DNA of 64,000 bases, from positions 25,781 through 89,780 of the forward strand of contig JALFAD010000069.1 in NCBI GenBank assembly GCA_022772525.1. Direction: 5' to 3'. The notes beneath the pieces are model-generated. The model did not search any database and was not told the DNA's origin. It saw only the letters and a list, made by a program, of their open reading frames with translations. This document shows, in pieces, positions 1-8,967 of the stretch. This DNA is from Clostridiales bacterium. Its GTDB lineage: Bacteria; Bacillota; Clostridia; Oscillospirales; Oscillospiraceae. Position 1 is the first letter of the stretch. Every line of letters starts with the position of its first letter. A program made the translations under genes and the position numbers.

Positions 1-184
1 CCTCCGCAATATGGATCCGTACGCCCTTTCCCCAGCTCTTCTTACCAACGACCTCAGCGCCGCCCTTGACCACGCCATCCACCTCGGTGAGCGTGTTTTC
101 GACGATGGTGCTGACAACATCCTCTGAAATCATAACATTACCGCCATTCTGTGCGTGCGTAATGTACTGCTTTGCCTCTGCCAT
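1..184 (-). CDS. Asp23/Gls24 family envelope stress protein, partial
   Basis: Reading leftwards from the ATG at 184, the visible product begins MAEAKQYITHAQNGG and continues with the ISEDVVSTIVENTLTEVDGV pattern typical of the Asp23/Gls24 (YloU-like) family, small alpha/beta proteins tied to the envelope or alkaline stress. The frame is open to the window edge, so the C-terminus is missing. A good AGGAGG lies 7 bases upstream of the start. The gene follows the ANTAR regulator on the same strand with a gap of about 110 bases. The family call is from sequence pattern only. Confidence 0.75.
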   Translation of the reverse strand, partial: MAEAKQYITHAQNGGNVMISEDVVSTIVENTLTEVDGVVKGGAEVVGKKSWGKGVRIHIAE

Positions 185-297
185 AGGGATACCTCCTAGA
201 TGATCGTCCTGCCTTTCGGCACGACATTCTTTCAGTTATTCTACCACAAATCCAAAATAATACAACTGTTTTTTTCAAAAACGGTATTTCAGAGTGG

Positions 298-882
298 TTA
301 TGTATATGTTTTAATGATGCTCAGCGCAATTTCCTTCTTAGTGGTGCAGCGGTTCATCGCCTGCTTTTCGATATGACGATGGGCATCCGCCTCATTCATT
401 TTCAGCTGCTCTATCAAAATCCACTTTGCCCTGTTCACAAGGCGGATCTCTTCCATTTTCTCCTCAACGGATAAATTGATCGTTTCCATCTTACGAAGAC
501 GCTCCCGGGCGGAAATCATCCATTTCAGGCACTGACGCATGGTGCTGGCGGGAAACGGAACCTGAAGCGTGAAAACACCGTGAGCAGTCACCCGCTCATT
601 TACATCTTCATAGTTCTCCGCGCGCAACAACAGCAAAACGACCGTGTCTGACCGATTGCTGGCATCAATTGCAAATCTTGTTCCCGATTCATCCGGAAGC
701 GGTGCGTTTATGATGACGAAATCGTAATTCCTTGACAGCAATTCCCTCCGTGCCGCCGCCACATTGGAAGAAAAACACACAGGGTAATACTCCGAAGGGG
801 GAAGCATGGGAGTCATGGCATCGTTGAACCTATGCTGACTGGAAACCACCAGCACACTGTATGTTTCTGAACTGAAAACCAA
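298..882 (-). CDS. ANTAR-domain antitermination regulator with degenerate receiver
   Basis: The 194-residue protein has an N-terminal receiver-like fold (about residues 8-125) and a C-terminal ANTAR RNA-binding domain (about 135-190), recognisable from the helical stretch RLVNRAKWILIEQLKMNE followed by AHRHIEKQAMNRCTTKKEIA. ANTAR proteins bind tandem RNA hairpins and prevent intrinsic termination. In the receiver the phospho-acceptor position reads VIINAPLPDESG, so Asn stands where Asp is expected, and the acidic pocket (VVSSQ) and the conserved Lys are also lost. It is probably not a phosphorylated response regulator. It lies 33 bases downstream of glnA on the same strand, so it is likely cotranscribed. 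Control of the glnA and glnN leaders is an inference from that position and from the leader hairpins. Confidence 0.85.
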   Translation of the reverse strand: MVFSSETYSVLVVSSQHRFNDAMTPMLPPSEYYPVCFSSNVAAARRELLSRNYDFVIINAPLPDESGTRFAIDASNRSDTVVLLLLRAENYEDVNERVTAHGVFTLQVPFPASTMRQCLKWMISARERLRKMETINLSVEEKMEEIRLVNRAKWILIEQLKMNEADAHRHIEKQAMNRCTTKKEIALSIIKTYT

Positions 883-915
883 AATGACTCCCTCCCTTCT
901 CAGAATTGTCCGGAT

Positions 916-2124
916 TTAGCGCTTACAGTAGAAATCAATCAGCGATTCCGGCAGATGTTTCCGTATAAAATCACTGTTTTCCGCACACTTACTGGCTGCG
1001 CCCAGCGAAAGCGGGAGCGTCTCCATGCCCCATACGTCTTTTGGTTCAGCCGTATACAGATTCACATTCGCTTTTTCCGGCAGTACAATCTCGTTTTTCA
1101 GGCCGTCCAGGCCCGCCCAAACCAGCAGCGCAAACGCGATATAGGGATTTGCGGTGCAATCCGGAGAACGCAGTTCCATTCTGCGGTATTCTCCGGATGC
1201 TGCCGGAACCCGAATCAGCATGGACCGATTGTTATTGGACCAGGAGATATATTTCGGCGCCTTAAAGACTCCGAGACGATTGTAAGACTCTACTGTGGGA
1301 TTTAAGAAGCGGGTCATATCCGCAACATGACGAAGAACGCCGCCCATCATATGCTGCATCTGGCTGGCGTTGCTTCCGCGGACGGACATATTAATGTGAA
1401 AGCCGCTGCCTGGCTGGTCCGCGATGGGTTTTGGTGAAAAATCCGCATACAATCCATTACTGGCGGCGATTGTCTTCACGACAGTGCAGAAAGTAAGTGC
1501 ATCGTCCGCCGCGGTCAGAGCATCCGAGTAACGGAAATCAATCTCGTTCTGCCCGGGGCCCTGCTCATGGTGGGAAGACTCGGGCTGAATTCCCATGCGT
1601 TCCAGCGTCAGGCAGATCTCACGGCGAACGTTCTCACATTTGTCATCGGGGGAAACATCCATATAGGTTGCCTGATCGTAGGGAATATGCGTTGGTTCTC
1701 CGTTGTCATCAAGCTTAAACAAGTAGAATTCCAGTTCCGAACCGAAAGAGAAGGTATAGCCGTCAGCAGCAGCGTCCGCAACCGCCCGCTTCAGAATGCT
1801 TCTGGTGTCGTGAATGAAAACCTTGCCGCTCTGGTCGGTAATCGTGCAAAACATCCTGACAACTCTGCCGTGCTCCGGCCGCCAGGGCAGTACCGCAATG
1901 GTAGCAGGGTCCGGGTGAAGAAACAGATCAGAGTGCACCTCATCGCCAAAGCCCTCAATAGCAGAAGCATCGATGGCAATTCCGTATTCAAACGCACGCT
2001 CCAACTCATGGGGCATAATCGAAATATTCTTATGCCGTCCCAGCACATCGCAGAAGGCAAGGCGAATAAACTTAACGTCTTCCTCCTGAATAAACTGAAT
2101 GACTTCCTGCGGGGTGTATTTCAT
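916..2124 (-). CDS. glnA: Glutamine synthetase type I, short form
   Basis: The 402-residue product is a GlnA-type glutamine synthetase, which makes glutamine from glutamate, ammonia and ATP. Visible family motifs are the beta-grasp start (VKFIRLAFCDVLGR), the metal-binding GSELEFYLF, HHEQGPGQNEIDFRY, the ATP-binding PIADQPGSGFHINMS and NNRSMLIRVPA with RSPDCTANPYIAFA. It is shorter than the usual 440-470 residues, with loops trimmed and no adenylylation-type C-terminus. It is the first gene of a leftward unit with the ANTAR regulator. Its promoter and a leader hairpin sit at 2292-2378. The genome also carries a GS III (glnN) divergently. Confidence 0.95.
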   Translation of the reverse strand: MKYTPQEVIQFIQEEDVKFIRLAFCDVLGRHKNISIMPHELERAFEYGIAIDASAIEGFGDEVHSDLFLHPDPATIAVLPWRPEHGRVVRMFCTITDQSGKVFIHDTRSILKRAVADAAADGYTFSFGSELEFYLFKLDDNGEPTHIPYDQATYMDVSPDDKCENVRREICLTLERMGIQPESSHHEQGPGQNEIDFRYSDALTAADDALTFCTVVKTIAASNGLYADFSPKPIADQPGSGFHINMSVRGSNASQMQHMMGGVLRHVADMTRFLNPTVESYNRLGVFKAPKYISWSNNNRSMLIRVPAASGEYRRMELRSPDCTANPYIAFALLVWAGLDGLKNEIVLPEKANVNLYTAEPKDVWGMETLPLSLGAASKCAENSDFIRKHLPESLIDFYCKR

Positions 2125-2291
2125 ACGCCTACCTGCTTTCTATAAGTTTGATGCTTTCGAATCAAAAAGTCAGTGCTGCTTTCACGACTTAAATATACCG
2201 AATACGGCAATTATAGCAGATACAGTAACGGATTTCTACAACATTTTTGAAATACCTTTCAAAAGAGGCAATTCTTGTGTGAAAAATGTCA

Positions 2292-2336
2292 AAAGACGCC
2301 CATTCGTGAGTAAAACTGCCCTGTATGGATGTCTTT
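2292..2336 (-). terminator. Leader hairpin of glnA, probable attenuator
   Basis: On the minus strand, arms AAAGACATCCAT and ATGGGCGTCTTT pair over 12 positions with one A-C mismatch, then comes TTTTGACATTTTT. The hairpin starts about 6 bases after the predicted start point. The 3' arm closely resembles the 3' arm of the divergent glnN leader hairpin (ATAGGCGTCCTT). I infer an antitermination site for the neighbouring ANTAR protein. Confidence 0.6.
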
Positions 2337-2349
2337 ACTTACAAATAGC

Positions 2350-2378
2350 ATTATATTCCATATCCTGATTCTTGTCAA
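2350..2378 (-). promoter_or_regulatory. SigA promoter of glnA
   Basis: On the minus strand there is a full-consensus TTGACA (2373-2378), a 17-base spacer and TATAAT (2350-2355). The predicted start point is near 2343, just before the leader hairpin. Confidence 0.85.
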
Positions 2379-2415
2379 TCTACCCAAAGAGAAAAAACTT
2401 TTTTTGTGCAGGGTG

Positions 2416-2444
2416 TTGACAAAGCGGAGATTCTGTTGTAGAAT
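2416..2444 (+). promoter_or_regulatory. SigA promoter of the glnN-amtB-asnB-pur-car run
   Basis: TTGACA at 2416-2421, a 17-base spacer and TAGAAT at 2439-2444. The predicted start point is near 2451. It is the only strong promoter I found for the eleven genes up to 20574; no strong terminator with a T-run was seen between those genes. Confidence 0.85.
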
Positions 2445-2455
2445 GTCCCGCGTAA

Positions 2456-2504
2456 GGCAAGGATGTCTTGGAGCGGAAGCTCATAGGCGTCCTTGTCTTT
2501 TTTT
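2456..2504 (+). terminator. Intrinsic terminator in the glnN leader (attenuator)
   Basis: Arms 2456-2467 and 2486-2497 pair over 12 positions using Watson-Crick and G-U pairs. An inner GAGC-GGAA-GCTC hairpin lies within the loop, and seven T follow at 2498-2504. The structure begins about 5 bases after the predicted transcription start, so it must be overcome for any gene downstream to be made. A short alternative hairpin, CAAG-GATGT-CTTG (2458-2470), overlaps the 5' arm and could act as antiterminator. ANTAR control is inferred from the divergent neighbour. Confidence 0.75.
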
Positions 2505-2538
2505 ATTCCTGTGCTTACTTTATGAAGGGGTGTAAATT

Positions 2539-4638
2539 ATGGGTACTTCTATATCCGATTATTTTGGTTGTCTGGTGTTTGACGACCGCGTAATGAAGGC
2601 AAATTTGAGCTCTGATGTTTATCAGTCTCTTCGCAAAACCATCGATCATGGCGCGAAGCTGGATGCGGGTGTGGCAAATGCTGTTGCCGCTGCCATGAAG
2701 GACTGGGCTGTCGCCCATGGTGCTACCCACTATACCCATTGGTTCCAGCCTTTGACCGGCATTACTGCCGAAAAGCATGACAGCTTCATCTCCCCCGCAC
2801 CCGACGGCGGCGTAATCATGGATTTCTCCGGCAAGGAACTGATTAAGGGAGAGCCTGACGCTTCCAGCTTCCCTTCCGGCGGCCTGCGGGCAACCTTCGA
2901 GGCGAGAGGCTACACAGCCTGGGACCCCACTTCCTATGCATTCATCAAGGGCAAGACGCTTTGCATTCCTACAGCTTTCTGCTCCTATGGCGGCGAGGCG
3001 CTGGATAAGAAGACGCCCCTGCTGCGCTCCATGGAAGCGCTGAACCGTCAGGCGATGCGGATTCTGAAGCTCTTTGGCAACGAGGATGTCAAGTGCGTTC
3101 GTACCTCCGTCGGCCCTGAGCAGGAGTACTTTCTGATCGACAAAGAAATGTACGACAAGCGCAAGGATCTGATTTACACCGGCCGCACCCTATTCGGCGC
3201 TAAGCCCCCCAAGGGACAGGAAATGGACGACCATTACTTCGGCGTCATCAAGCCCAGGGTCGCCGCATTCATGGCCGATCTGAACGAAGAACTTTGGAAG
3301 TTGGGAATTCTCGCAAAGACGGAGCACAATGAGGTTGCTCCCGCCCAGCACGAACTTGCCCCCATCTACACCACCACAAACATTGCTACCGACCACAATC
3401 AGCTGACCATGGAAATCATGCAGAAGGTTGCCGCGAAGCACGGTCTCGTTTGCCTGCTGCATGAGAAGCCCTTTGCCGGTGTAAACGGCTCCGGCAAGCA
3501 CAACAACTGGTCCATTGCCACCGACACCGGTGTGAATCTGCTGTCTCCCGGTGAGACCCCCTACGAGAATGCCCAGTTCCTGCTGTTCCTGTGCGCAGTT
3601 ATCAAGGCTGTCGATGACTATCAGGATCTGCTGAGACTGTCCGTTGCCACCGCCGGCAACGATCACCGTCTTGGCGCCAATGAGGCTCCTCCCGCTGTGG
3701 TTTCCATTTTTCTTGGAGATGAGCTGATGGGCATTCTGGACGCTATTGAGAATGACACCCCCTATGCCGGAACCCAAAAGACCACTATGAAGCTGGGTGT
3801 GGACGTTCTGCCCCGGTTCGCACGGGACACCACAGACCGTAATCGTACTTCCCCCTTCGCCTTTACCGGCAATAAGTTTGAGTTCCGTATGCTGGGTTCC
3901 TCCAACTCCATCGCCTGCGCCAACATGATGCTGAACAGCGCTGTGGCAGAGTCCCTGAAGATCTATGCGGACCGGCTGGAAGGTGCGAAAGACTTCGAAA
4001 CCACACTGCATGAGATGATTAAGAAAACCATCAAGGATCATAAGCGTATCCTGTTCAACGGCAACGGCTACGATGATGCCTGGATCAAGGAAGCCACCGA
4101 GAAGCGCGGCCTGTGCAATTACCGCACCACGCCCGACTGCATGCCTCACCTGCTGGACGAGAAGAACGTGAAGATGCTCACCTCTCACAAGGTCTTTTCC
4201 GTTGCGGAGCTGGAATCCCGCTGCGAGATCATGCTGGAGAACTACTGCAAGACCGTCCGCATTGAGGCCACGACCATGATCGATATGGCCCGCAAGCAGA
4301 TTCTCCCCGCTGTCGAAAGCTATGTCAGCGATCTGGCCAAGGCTGCCGCAGCGAAGAAGGCCGCCGTTCCCGGCGCTGCCTGCGCTTATGAAACCGGACT
4401 GATTTCCAAGCTCTCTGTTCTCACGGATCAGATTGCTGAGAAGACCGATGAACTGGAAACCGCGCTGCTGGATCTGAAGGGCATTACCGATACGCAGGAG
4501 GAGTCCTTTGCCATCCGGGATACCATTCTCGGAAAGATGGCTGCTCTGCGTGCCGTTGCCGATGAAGCTGAAACGCAGACTGCGGAAAAGTACTGGCCCT
4601 TCCCCACCTACGGTGACCTGCTCTTCGGCGTCCGTTAA
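2539..4638 (+). CDS. glnN: Glutamine synthetase type III
   Basis: The 699-residue product has the length and motifs of GS III, the large dodecameric ammonium-assimilating enzyme of Bacteroides and Clostridia. Visible are [15 protein letters not shown] (metal and substrate site), [29 protein letters not shown] for ATP, and [19 protein letters not shown]. The start follows GAAGGGGTG at a good distance. A non-coding gap of about 220 bases containing two hairpins separates it from amtB. The strong leader hairpin upstream suggests control by nitrogen status. The presence of GS I and GS III back to back suggests division of labour by ammonium supply, which is an inference. Confidence 0.95.
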   Translation: MGTSISDYFGCLVFDDRVMKANLSSDVYQSLRKTIDHGAKLDAGVANAVAAAMKDWAVAHGATHYTHWFQPLTGITAEKHDSFISPAPDGGVIMDFSGKELIKGEPDASSFPSGGLRATFEARGYTAWDPTSYAFIKGKTLCIPTAFCSYGGEALDKKTPLLRSMEALNRQAMRILKLFGNEDVKCVRTSVGPEQEYFLIDKEMYDKRKDLIYTGRTLFGAKPPKGQEMDDHYFGVIKPRVAAFMADLNEELWKLGILAKTEHNEVAPAQHELAPIYTTTNIATDHNQLTMEIMQKVAAKHGLVCLLHEKPFAGVNGSGKHNNWSIATDTGVNLLSPGETPYENAQFLLFLCAVIKAVDDYQDLLRLSVATAGNDHRLGANEAPPAVVSIFLGDELMGILDAIENDTPYAGTQKTTMKLGVDVLPRFARDTTDRNRTSPFAFTGNKFEFRMLGSSNSIACANMMLNSAVAESLKIYADRLEGAKDFETTLHEMIKKTIKDHKRILFNGNGYDDAWIKEATEKRGLCNYRTTPDCMPHLLDEKNVKMLTSHKVFSVAELESRCEIMLENYCKTVRIEATTMIDMARKQILPAVESYVSDLAKAAAAKKAAVPGAACAYETGLISKLSVLTDQIAEKTDELETALLDLKGITDTQEESFAIRDTILGKMAALRAVADEAETQTAEKYWPFPTYGDLLFGVR

Positions 4639-4684
4639 ACCGCCACCCTTTCATAGCTGCCAAATGCCGTCTTGGACGGCCCGT

Positions 4685-4709
4685 GGGAGGGGGCTGACCA
4701 CCCCCTCCC
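4685..4709 (+). other. GC-rich hairpin after glnN
   Basis: A perfect 9-base inverted repeat, GGGAGGGGG and CCCCCTCCC, with a 7-base loop. There is no T-run, so it is more likely an mRNA-stabilising or processing hairpin than a terminator. Confidence 0.5.
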
Positions 4710-4739
4710 GGAAAGCGGCTTGATTTACATGATAAAGCA

Positions 4740-4776
4740 CTTTCCCGGTTTGAGCAACGCGTCCAAATCGGGAAAG
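4740..4776 (+). other. Hairpin upstream of amtB
   Basis: Arms CTTTCCCGGTTTG and CAAATCGGGAAAG give 13 pairs (one G-U) around an 11-base loop. It is followed by ATGGGAGCTTTT, a short stretch that resembles the 3' arms of the glnA and glnN leader hairpins (ATGGGCGTCTTT, ATAGGCGTCCTT). It may be a second control point inside the operon. Confidence 0.5.
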
Positions 4777-4857
4777 CCATTTATGGGAGCTTTTGCCGTT
4801 TGATGCGCTTCAGCCCCCGAGGAAAAGAAGAAGATCAAAATACAAGGAGGTAAGATT

Positions 4858-6573
4858 ATGAGTGAAGTATGGAATGTATGGTATCTGATCGGCGCGGCAT
4901 TGGTGTTCTGGATGCAGGCTGGCTTTGCTATGGTTGAGGCCGGCTTTACCAGAGCCAAGAACACGGGCAATATCATCATGAAGAACCTGATGGATTTCTG
5001 CATCGGCACGGTTGTCTTTATTCTGATTGGTTTCAGCCTTCTGATGGGCGAGGATCTGCTGGGATTCATTGGCAAACCCGGTTTTGACCTGTTCACCGCT
5101 TACGATAGCTTCGATTTTTCCAGCTTCGTATTCAATCTGGTGTTCTGCGCGACCACCGCGACCATTGTTTCCGGTGCTATGGCGGAGCGCACGAAGTTCC
5201 TGTCCTACTGCATCTATTCCGCTGTCATCTCTGCGCTGATCTATCCCATTGAGGCCCACTGGATCTGGGGCGGCGGCTGGCTTGCCGGTCTTGGCTTCCA
5301 CGACTTTGCAGGCTCCTGCGCGATTCATATGGTTGGCGGTATCTCCGCTCTGATCGGCGCTAAAATGCTGGGTCCCCGTATCGGAAAATTTACCCATGAT
5401 GCTTCCGGCAAGGTCGTTAAGGTGAACGCCTTCCCCGGTCACAGTATTGCGCTGGGTGCTTTGGGTGTCTTTATTCTCTGGCTTGGCTGGTACGGTTTTA
5501 ACGGCGCCGCCGCGACTTCCGTTGGTCAGCTTGGCTCTATTTTCCTGACCACCACCGTAGCCCCTGCCGTAGCGACCGTCGTGTGCATGATCTTCACCTG
5601 GGTCAAGTACGGCAAGCCTGATGTTTCCATGTGCTTAAACGCTTCCCTCGCCGGACTGGTTGCCATTACTGCCGGCTGTGATGTTACCGATTGTCTGGGC
5701 GCAACCGTAATTGGCGCCGTCGCTGGCGTACTGGTTTTGTTCGGCGTCTGGCTGCTGGATCACAAGCTCCGCATCGACGACCCCGTGGGCGCTGTTGCCG
5801 TTCACTGCATGAACGGTATCTGGGGCACCATCGCCGTGGGCCTGTTCGCTACGAGCACCGCTCCCGGCTATGCAGTTGCCAATGCTGCCGGCGAAACCAT
5901 TACCGGCCTGTTCTATGGCGGCAGCTTCCAGCTGCTGGGCCTGCAGCTGCTGGGCTTCGCTTCCGTTGCACTTTGGACGGTTGTAACCATTACAATTACT
6001 TTCGTTGTCATCAAAGCAACGGTCGGCCTGCGTGTTTCCAGAGACGAGGAGATTACCGGTCTGGACGCTACCGAACACGGACTCCCCTCCGCCTATGCAG
6101 GCTTCGCCATGCTGCCTGACATGGTAGATGAGGATATGCCTGTAGTTGTGGACGGCGACGTACCTGCCGCTGAAGCAATTCCCGTAAAGAAGATGCCATC
6201 CTTCGAAGATGGCGCCCCCAAGATGACAAAGGTCGAAATCATTTGTAAGGAGTCTCGCCTGGAGAATCTGAAGAACGCGATGATGACCATCGGTATTTCC
6301 GGCATGACCGTTTCCCATGTCATGGGCTGCGGCGCTCAGAAGGGCAAGCCCGAGTATTACCGTGGTGTTCCTGTGGAGGCAAGCCTGCTTCCCAAGGTTC
6401 AGGTCGATATTGTTGTCAGTAAGGTTCCTGTCCGTACTGTCATCGAAACCGCAAAGAAGGTTCTGTACACCGGTCACATTGGCGACGGCAAAATTTTCGT
6501 ATATGATGTTGAAAATGTTGTGAAAGTTCGCACCGGTGAAGAAGGCTTTGACGCCCTGCAGGACGTAGAATAA
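4858..6573 (+). CDS. amtB: Ammonium transporter fused to a PII (GlnK) domain
   Basis: The 571-residue protein joins an AmtB/Rh ammonium channel (about residues 1-400, with FWMQAGFAMVEAGFTRAKN, ALIYPIEAHWIWGGGWL and CMNGIWGTIAVGLFA) to a linker and a complete PII signalling domain from about residue 456. The PII part shows GISGMTVSHVMGCGAQKG, the LPKVQVDIVV strand and TGHIGDGKIFVYDVENVVKV. In the T-loop the usual uridylylated Tyr51 aligns with Val (EYYRGVPVEASLLPK), so this sensor is probably controlled by ligand binding alone. AmtB normally imports ammonium and is plugged by GlnK. Fusion would make that gate intramolecular. A good AGGAGG precedes the start. Confidence 0.93.
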   Translation: MSEVWNVWYLIGAALVFWMQAGFAMVEAGFTRAKNTGNIIMKNLMDFCIGTVVFILIGFSLLMGEDLLGFIGKPGFDLFTAYDSFDFSSFVFNLVFCATTATIVSGAMAERTKFLSYCIYSAVISALIYPIEAHWIWGGGWLAGLGFHDFAGSCAIHMVGGISALIGAKMLGPRIGKFTHDASGKVVKVNAFPGHSIALGALGVFILWLGWYGFNGAAATSVGQLGSIFLTTTVAPAVATVVCMIFTWVKYGKPDVSMCLNASLAGLVAITAGCDVTDCLGATVIGAVAGVLVLFGVWLLDHKLRIDDPVGAVAVHCMNGIWGTIAVGLFATSTAPGYAVANAAGETITGLFYGGSFQLLGLQLLGFASVALWTVVTITITFVVIKATVGLRVSRDEEITGLDATEHGLPSAYAGFAMLPDMVDEDMPVVVDGDVPAAEAIPVKKMPSFEDGAPKMTKVEIICKESRLENLKNAMMTIGISGMTVSHVMGCGAQKGKPEYYRGVPVEASLLPKVQVDIVVSKVPVRTVIETAKKVLYTGHIGDGKIFVYDVENVVKVRTGEEGFDALQDVE

Positions 6574-6587
6574 CAGAGGAAGCCCAC

Positions 6588-6613
6588 GGGAGAGCTGCGT
6601 ATGCGGCTCTCCC
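6588..6613 (+). other. Hairpin between amtB and asnB
   Basis: A perfect 8-base inverted repeat, GGGAGAGC and GCTCTCCC, with a 10-base loop that can itself close. No T-run follows, so it is likely an intercistronic processing or stability structure. Confidence 0.5.
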
Positions 6614-6643
6614 ACGGGTCGGTTTTAAGGAGGAAACAGAAAT

Positions 6644-8224
6644 ATGTGTTCCATTATTGGTTATTGCGGAAAGCCGCTGGACATGGCAGCGTTTCAGAAA
6701 GGCTTTTCCAGAACGATCTCACGAGGTCCCGATGATACCCGGATTCTGGACGTAGGTCAGGGTATTCTCGGCTTCCACCGCTTGTCTATTATGGGCCTGC
6801 ATCCGGAGGGAATGCAGCCCTTTACTCTGAATTCCAGCGCCGTTGTCTGTAACGGCGAAATCTATGGCTTTGAAAAATTCCGCAGGGAACTGCGTGGAAA
6901 ATACACCTTCAACAGTGACAGTGACTGCGAGGTTCTGCTTCCCCTGTACTTTGAGTATGGCGTTAAAATGTTCTCCATGCTGGATGCCGAATATGCCTGC
7001 ATTCTTTACGATGGCGAAAAAAAGCAGTTCATCGCGGCCCGGGATCCCATCGGTATCCGCCCTCTCTACTATGGCTATGATGAGGCCGGAACCATTGTGT
7101 TTGCCAGTGAACCGAAAAACCTGATGGGGCTTGTGAAGGAGATCCTCCCCTTCCCTCCCGGACATTACTACGCGGATGGAAAGTTCGTCTGCTATTGCGA
7201 CATCGCGGCCGTGGACTCCTATAACCACGACGATCTGGAAACGGTCTGCCGGAACATTCACGACAAGCTGGTAGCCGGTGTTCAAAAGCGTCTGGTAGCT
7301 GACGCAAAGGTTGGCTTCCTGCTCAGCGGCGGTTTGGATTCCTCTCTGGTGTGCGCAATTGCCGCACGGGAGAGCAAAAAACCGATCAAAACCTTCGCAA
7401 TTGGCATGACCGGAGACGCCATTGATCTCAAATATGCAAAGCAGGTAGCAGATTTTATCGGCAGTGATCACACAGAAGTAATAATTTCTAAAGAAATAGT
7501 CTTGCAGGCTCTGGAAAATGTGATAGAATTACTAGGGACGTTCGACATCACGACCATCCGTGCCAGCATCGGTATGTACCTGGTCTGCAAGTACATCCAT
7601 GAGAACACGGATATTCGCGTCCTGCTGACCGGTGAGATTTCCGATGAGCTGTTTGGCTACAAGTACACCGACTTCGCACCCTCCGGAGAAGCCTTCCAGG
7701 CGGAAGCCCAGAAACGCATCCGGGAGCTGCATATGTACGATGTGCTTCGGGCAGACCGCTGCATCAGCGTCAACTCTCTGGAAGCTCGCGTCCCCTTCGG
7801 AGATCTGGATTTCGTAAAATACGTTATGTCCATTGACCCGGAAAAGAAACTTAACAGGTACAATAAGGGTAAGTACCTGCTCCGCCATGCCTTCGAGGAG
7901 GGCGGCTACCTTCCCCACGATATTCTGTGGCGGGAGAAGGCGGCCTTCTCAGATGCCGTGGGTCACTCCATGGTGGATTATCTGAAGGAGTACGCGGAGT
8001 CCTGCTATACGCAGGATGAGTTCGAACTGAAGCGTCGGAAATACACCCACGCTCAGCCCTTTACCAAAGAATCGCTGCTTTACCGTGAAATCTTCGAGAA
8101 ATACTACCCCGGTCAAGGTCAGATGATCGTGGATTTCTGGATGCCGAATAAAGAGTGGGAAGGTTGCAATGTGAACGACCCTTCCGCCCGTGTTCTGTCC
8201 AACTACGGTGACAGCGGAAAATAA
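6644..8224 (+). CDS. asnB: Asparagine synthetase (glutamine-hydrolysing), short form
   Basis: The 526-residue enzyme converts aspartate to asparagine using glutamine and ATP. The N-terminal class II amidotransferase domain starts with the required Cys2 (MCSIIGY), with SRGPDD and [10 protein letters not shown]. The synthetase domain has the PP-loop [12 protein letters not shown] near residue 225 and [13 protein letters not shown]. It is shorter than the second copy at 22132-23946 and is close in size to the E. coli AsnB type. The start follows AAGGAGG. It is third in the glnN run, consistent with storing amide nitrogen. Both copies keep the catalytic residues I can see, so the distinction is probably in regulation. 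Confidence 0.92.
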   Translation: MCSIIGYCGKPLDMAAFQKGFSRTISRGPDDTRILDVGQGILGFHRLSIMGLHPEGMQPFTLNSSAVVCNGEIYGFEKFRRELRGKYTFNSDSDCEVLLPLYFEYGVKMFSMLDAEYACILYDGEKKQFIAARDPIGIRPLYYGYDEAGTIVFASEPKNLMGLVKEILPFPPGHYYADGKFVCYCDIAAVDSYNHDDLETVCRNIHDKLVAGVQKRLVADAKVGFLLSGGLDSSLVCAIAARESKKPIKTFAIGMTGDAIDLKYAKQVADFIGSDHTEVIISKEIVLQALENVIELLGTFDITTIRASIGMYLVCKYIHENTDIRVLLTGEISDELFGYKYTDFAPSGEAFQAEAQKRIRELHMYDVLRADRCISVNSLEARVPFGDLDFVKYVMSIDPEKKLNRYNKGKYLLRHAFEEGGYLPHDILWREKAAFSDAVGHSMVDYLKEYAESCYTQDEFELKRRKYTHAQPFTKESLLYREIFEKYYPGQGQMIVDFWMPNKEWEGCNVNDPSARVLSNYGDSGK

Positions 8225-8241
8225 TTAGGAGGAACAAAGAA

Positions 8242-8955
8242 ATGGAACAGAAAGAGCAGCTGTATGAGGGTAAGGCAAAAAAGGTTTTTGCAACCGATGA
8301 TCCCGAACTTCTGATCGTGGCGTACAAGGATGACGCAACGGCATTCAATGGCCTGAAAAAGGGTACCATTGTGGGTAAGGGTGTTATCAACAACAAAATG
8401 AGCAACCGCCTGATGGCCATGCTGGAGAAAAACGGCATCCCCACCCATTATGTGAAGGAGCTGAGCGACCGGGAGACGCTGGTCAAGAAGGTCAGCATCG
8501 TGCCTCTGGAGGTAATTGTCCGCAATATTTCCGCCGGTTCTTTCGCCAAGCATTATGGCGTTGAGGAGGGCATTGTATTCGATCAGCCCACGGTGGAATA
8601 CTCCTACAAGAATGATGCTCTGGGCGATCCCCTGTTGAACACCAGCCATGCGCTGGCTCTGAAGCTGGCTACCGCTGAGGAAATTGAAACGATCCGCACC
8701 TATGCCCTGCGCATCAATGAACTGCTGAAGGCTTTCTGGAAAACCTGTGGTGTGACACTGGTGGACTTTAAGCTGGAGTTTGGCCGTCTCAGTGATGGTA
8801 CTATCGTGCTTGCCGATGAAATCAGCCCGGATACCTGCCGCCTTTGGGATGCCGCTACCGGAGAGAAGCTGGATAAGGACCGTTTCCGCCGCGATTTGGG
8901 CGGCGTTGAGGAGGCATACGCCGAAATCATGCACCGGCTGGAAGAGCATCTGTAA
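8242..8955 (+). CDS. purC: SAICAR synthetase
   Basis: The 237-residue product is phosphoribosylaminoimidazole-succinocarboxamide synthase, which adds aspartate in purine synthesis. The start [20 protein letters not shown], the pattern [34 protein letters not shown] and [13 protein letters not shown] are all family signatures, and the length is normal. The gap to asnB is 17 bases with a GGAGG site. It donates aspartate nitrogen, as do purA and purB next to it, so this trio gathers the aspartate-using purine steps. Confidence 0.96.
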   Translation: MEQKEQLYEGKAKKVFATDDPELLIVAYKDDATAFNGLKKGTIVGKGVINNKMSNRLMAMLEKNGIPTHYVKELSDRETLVKKVSIVPLEVIVRNISAGSFAKHYGVEEGIVFDQPTVEYSYKNDALGDPLLNTSHALALKLATAEEIETIRTYALRINELLKAFWKTCGVTLVDFKLEFGRLSDGTIVLADEISPDTCRLWDAATGEKLDKDRFRRDLGGVEEAYAEIMHRLEEHL

Positions 8956-8967
8956 GGAGGAACCGAT

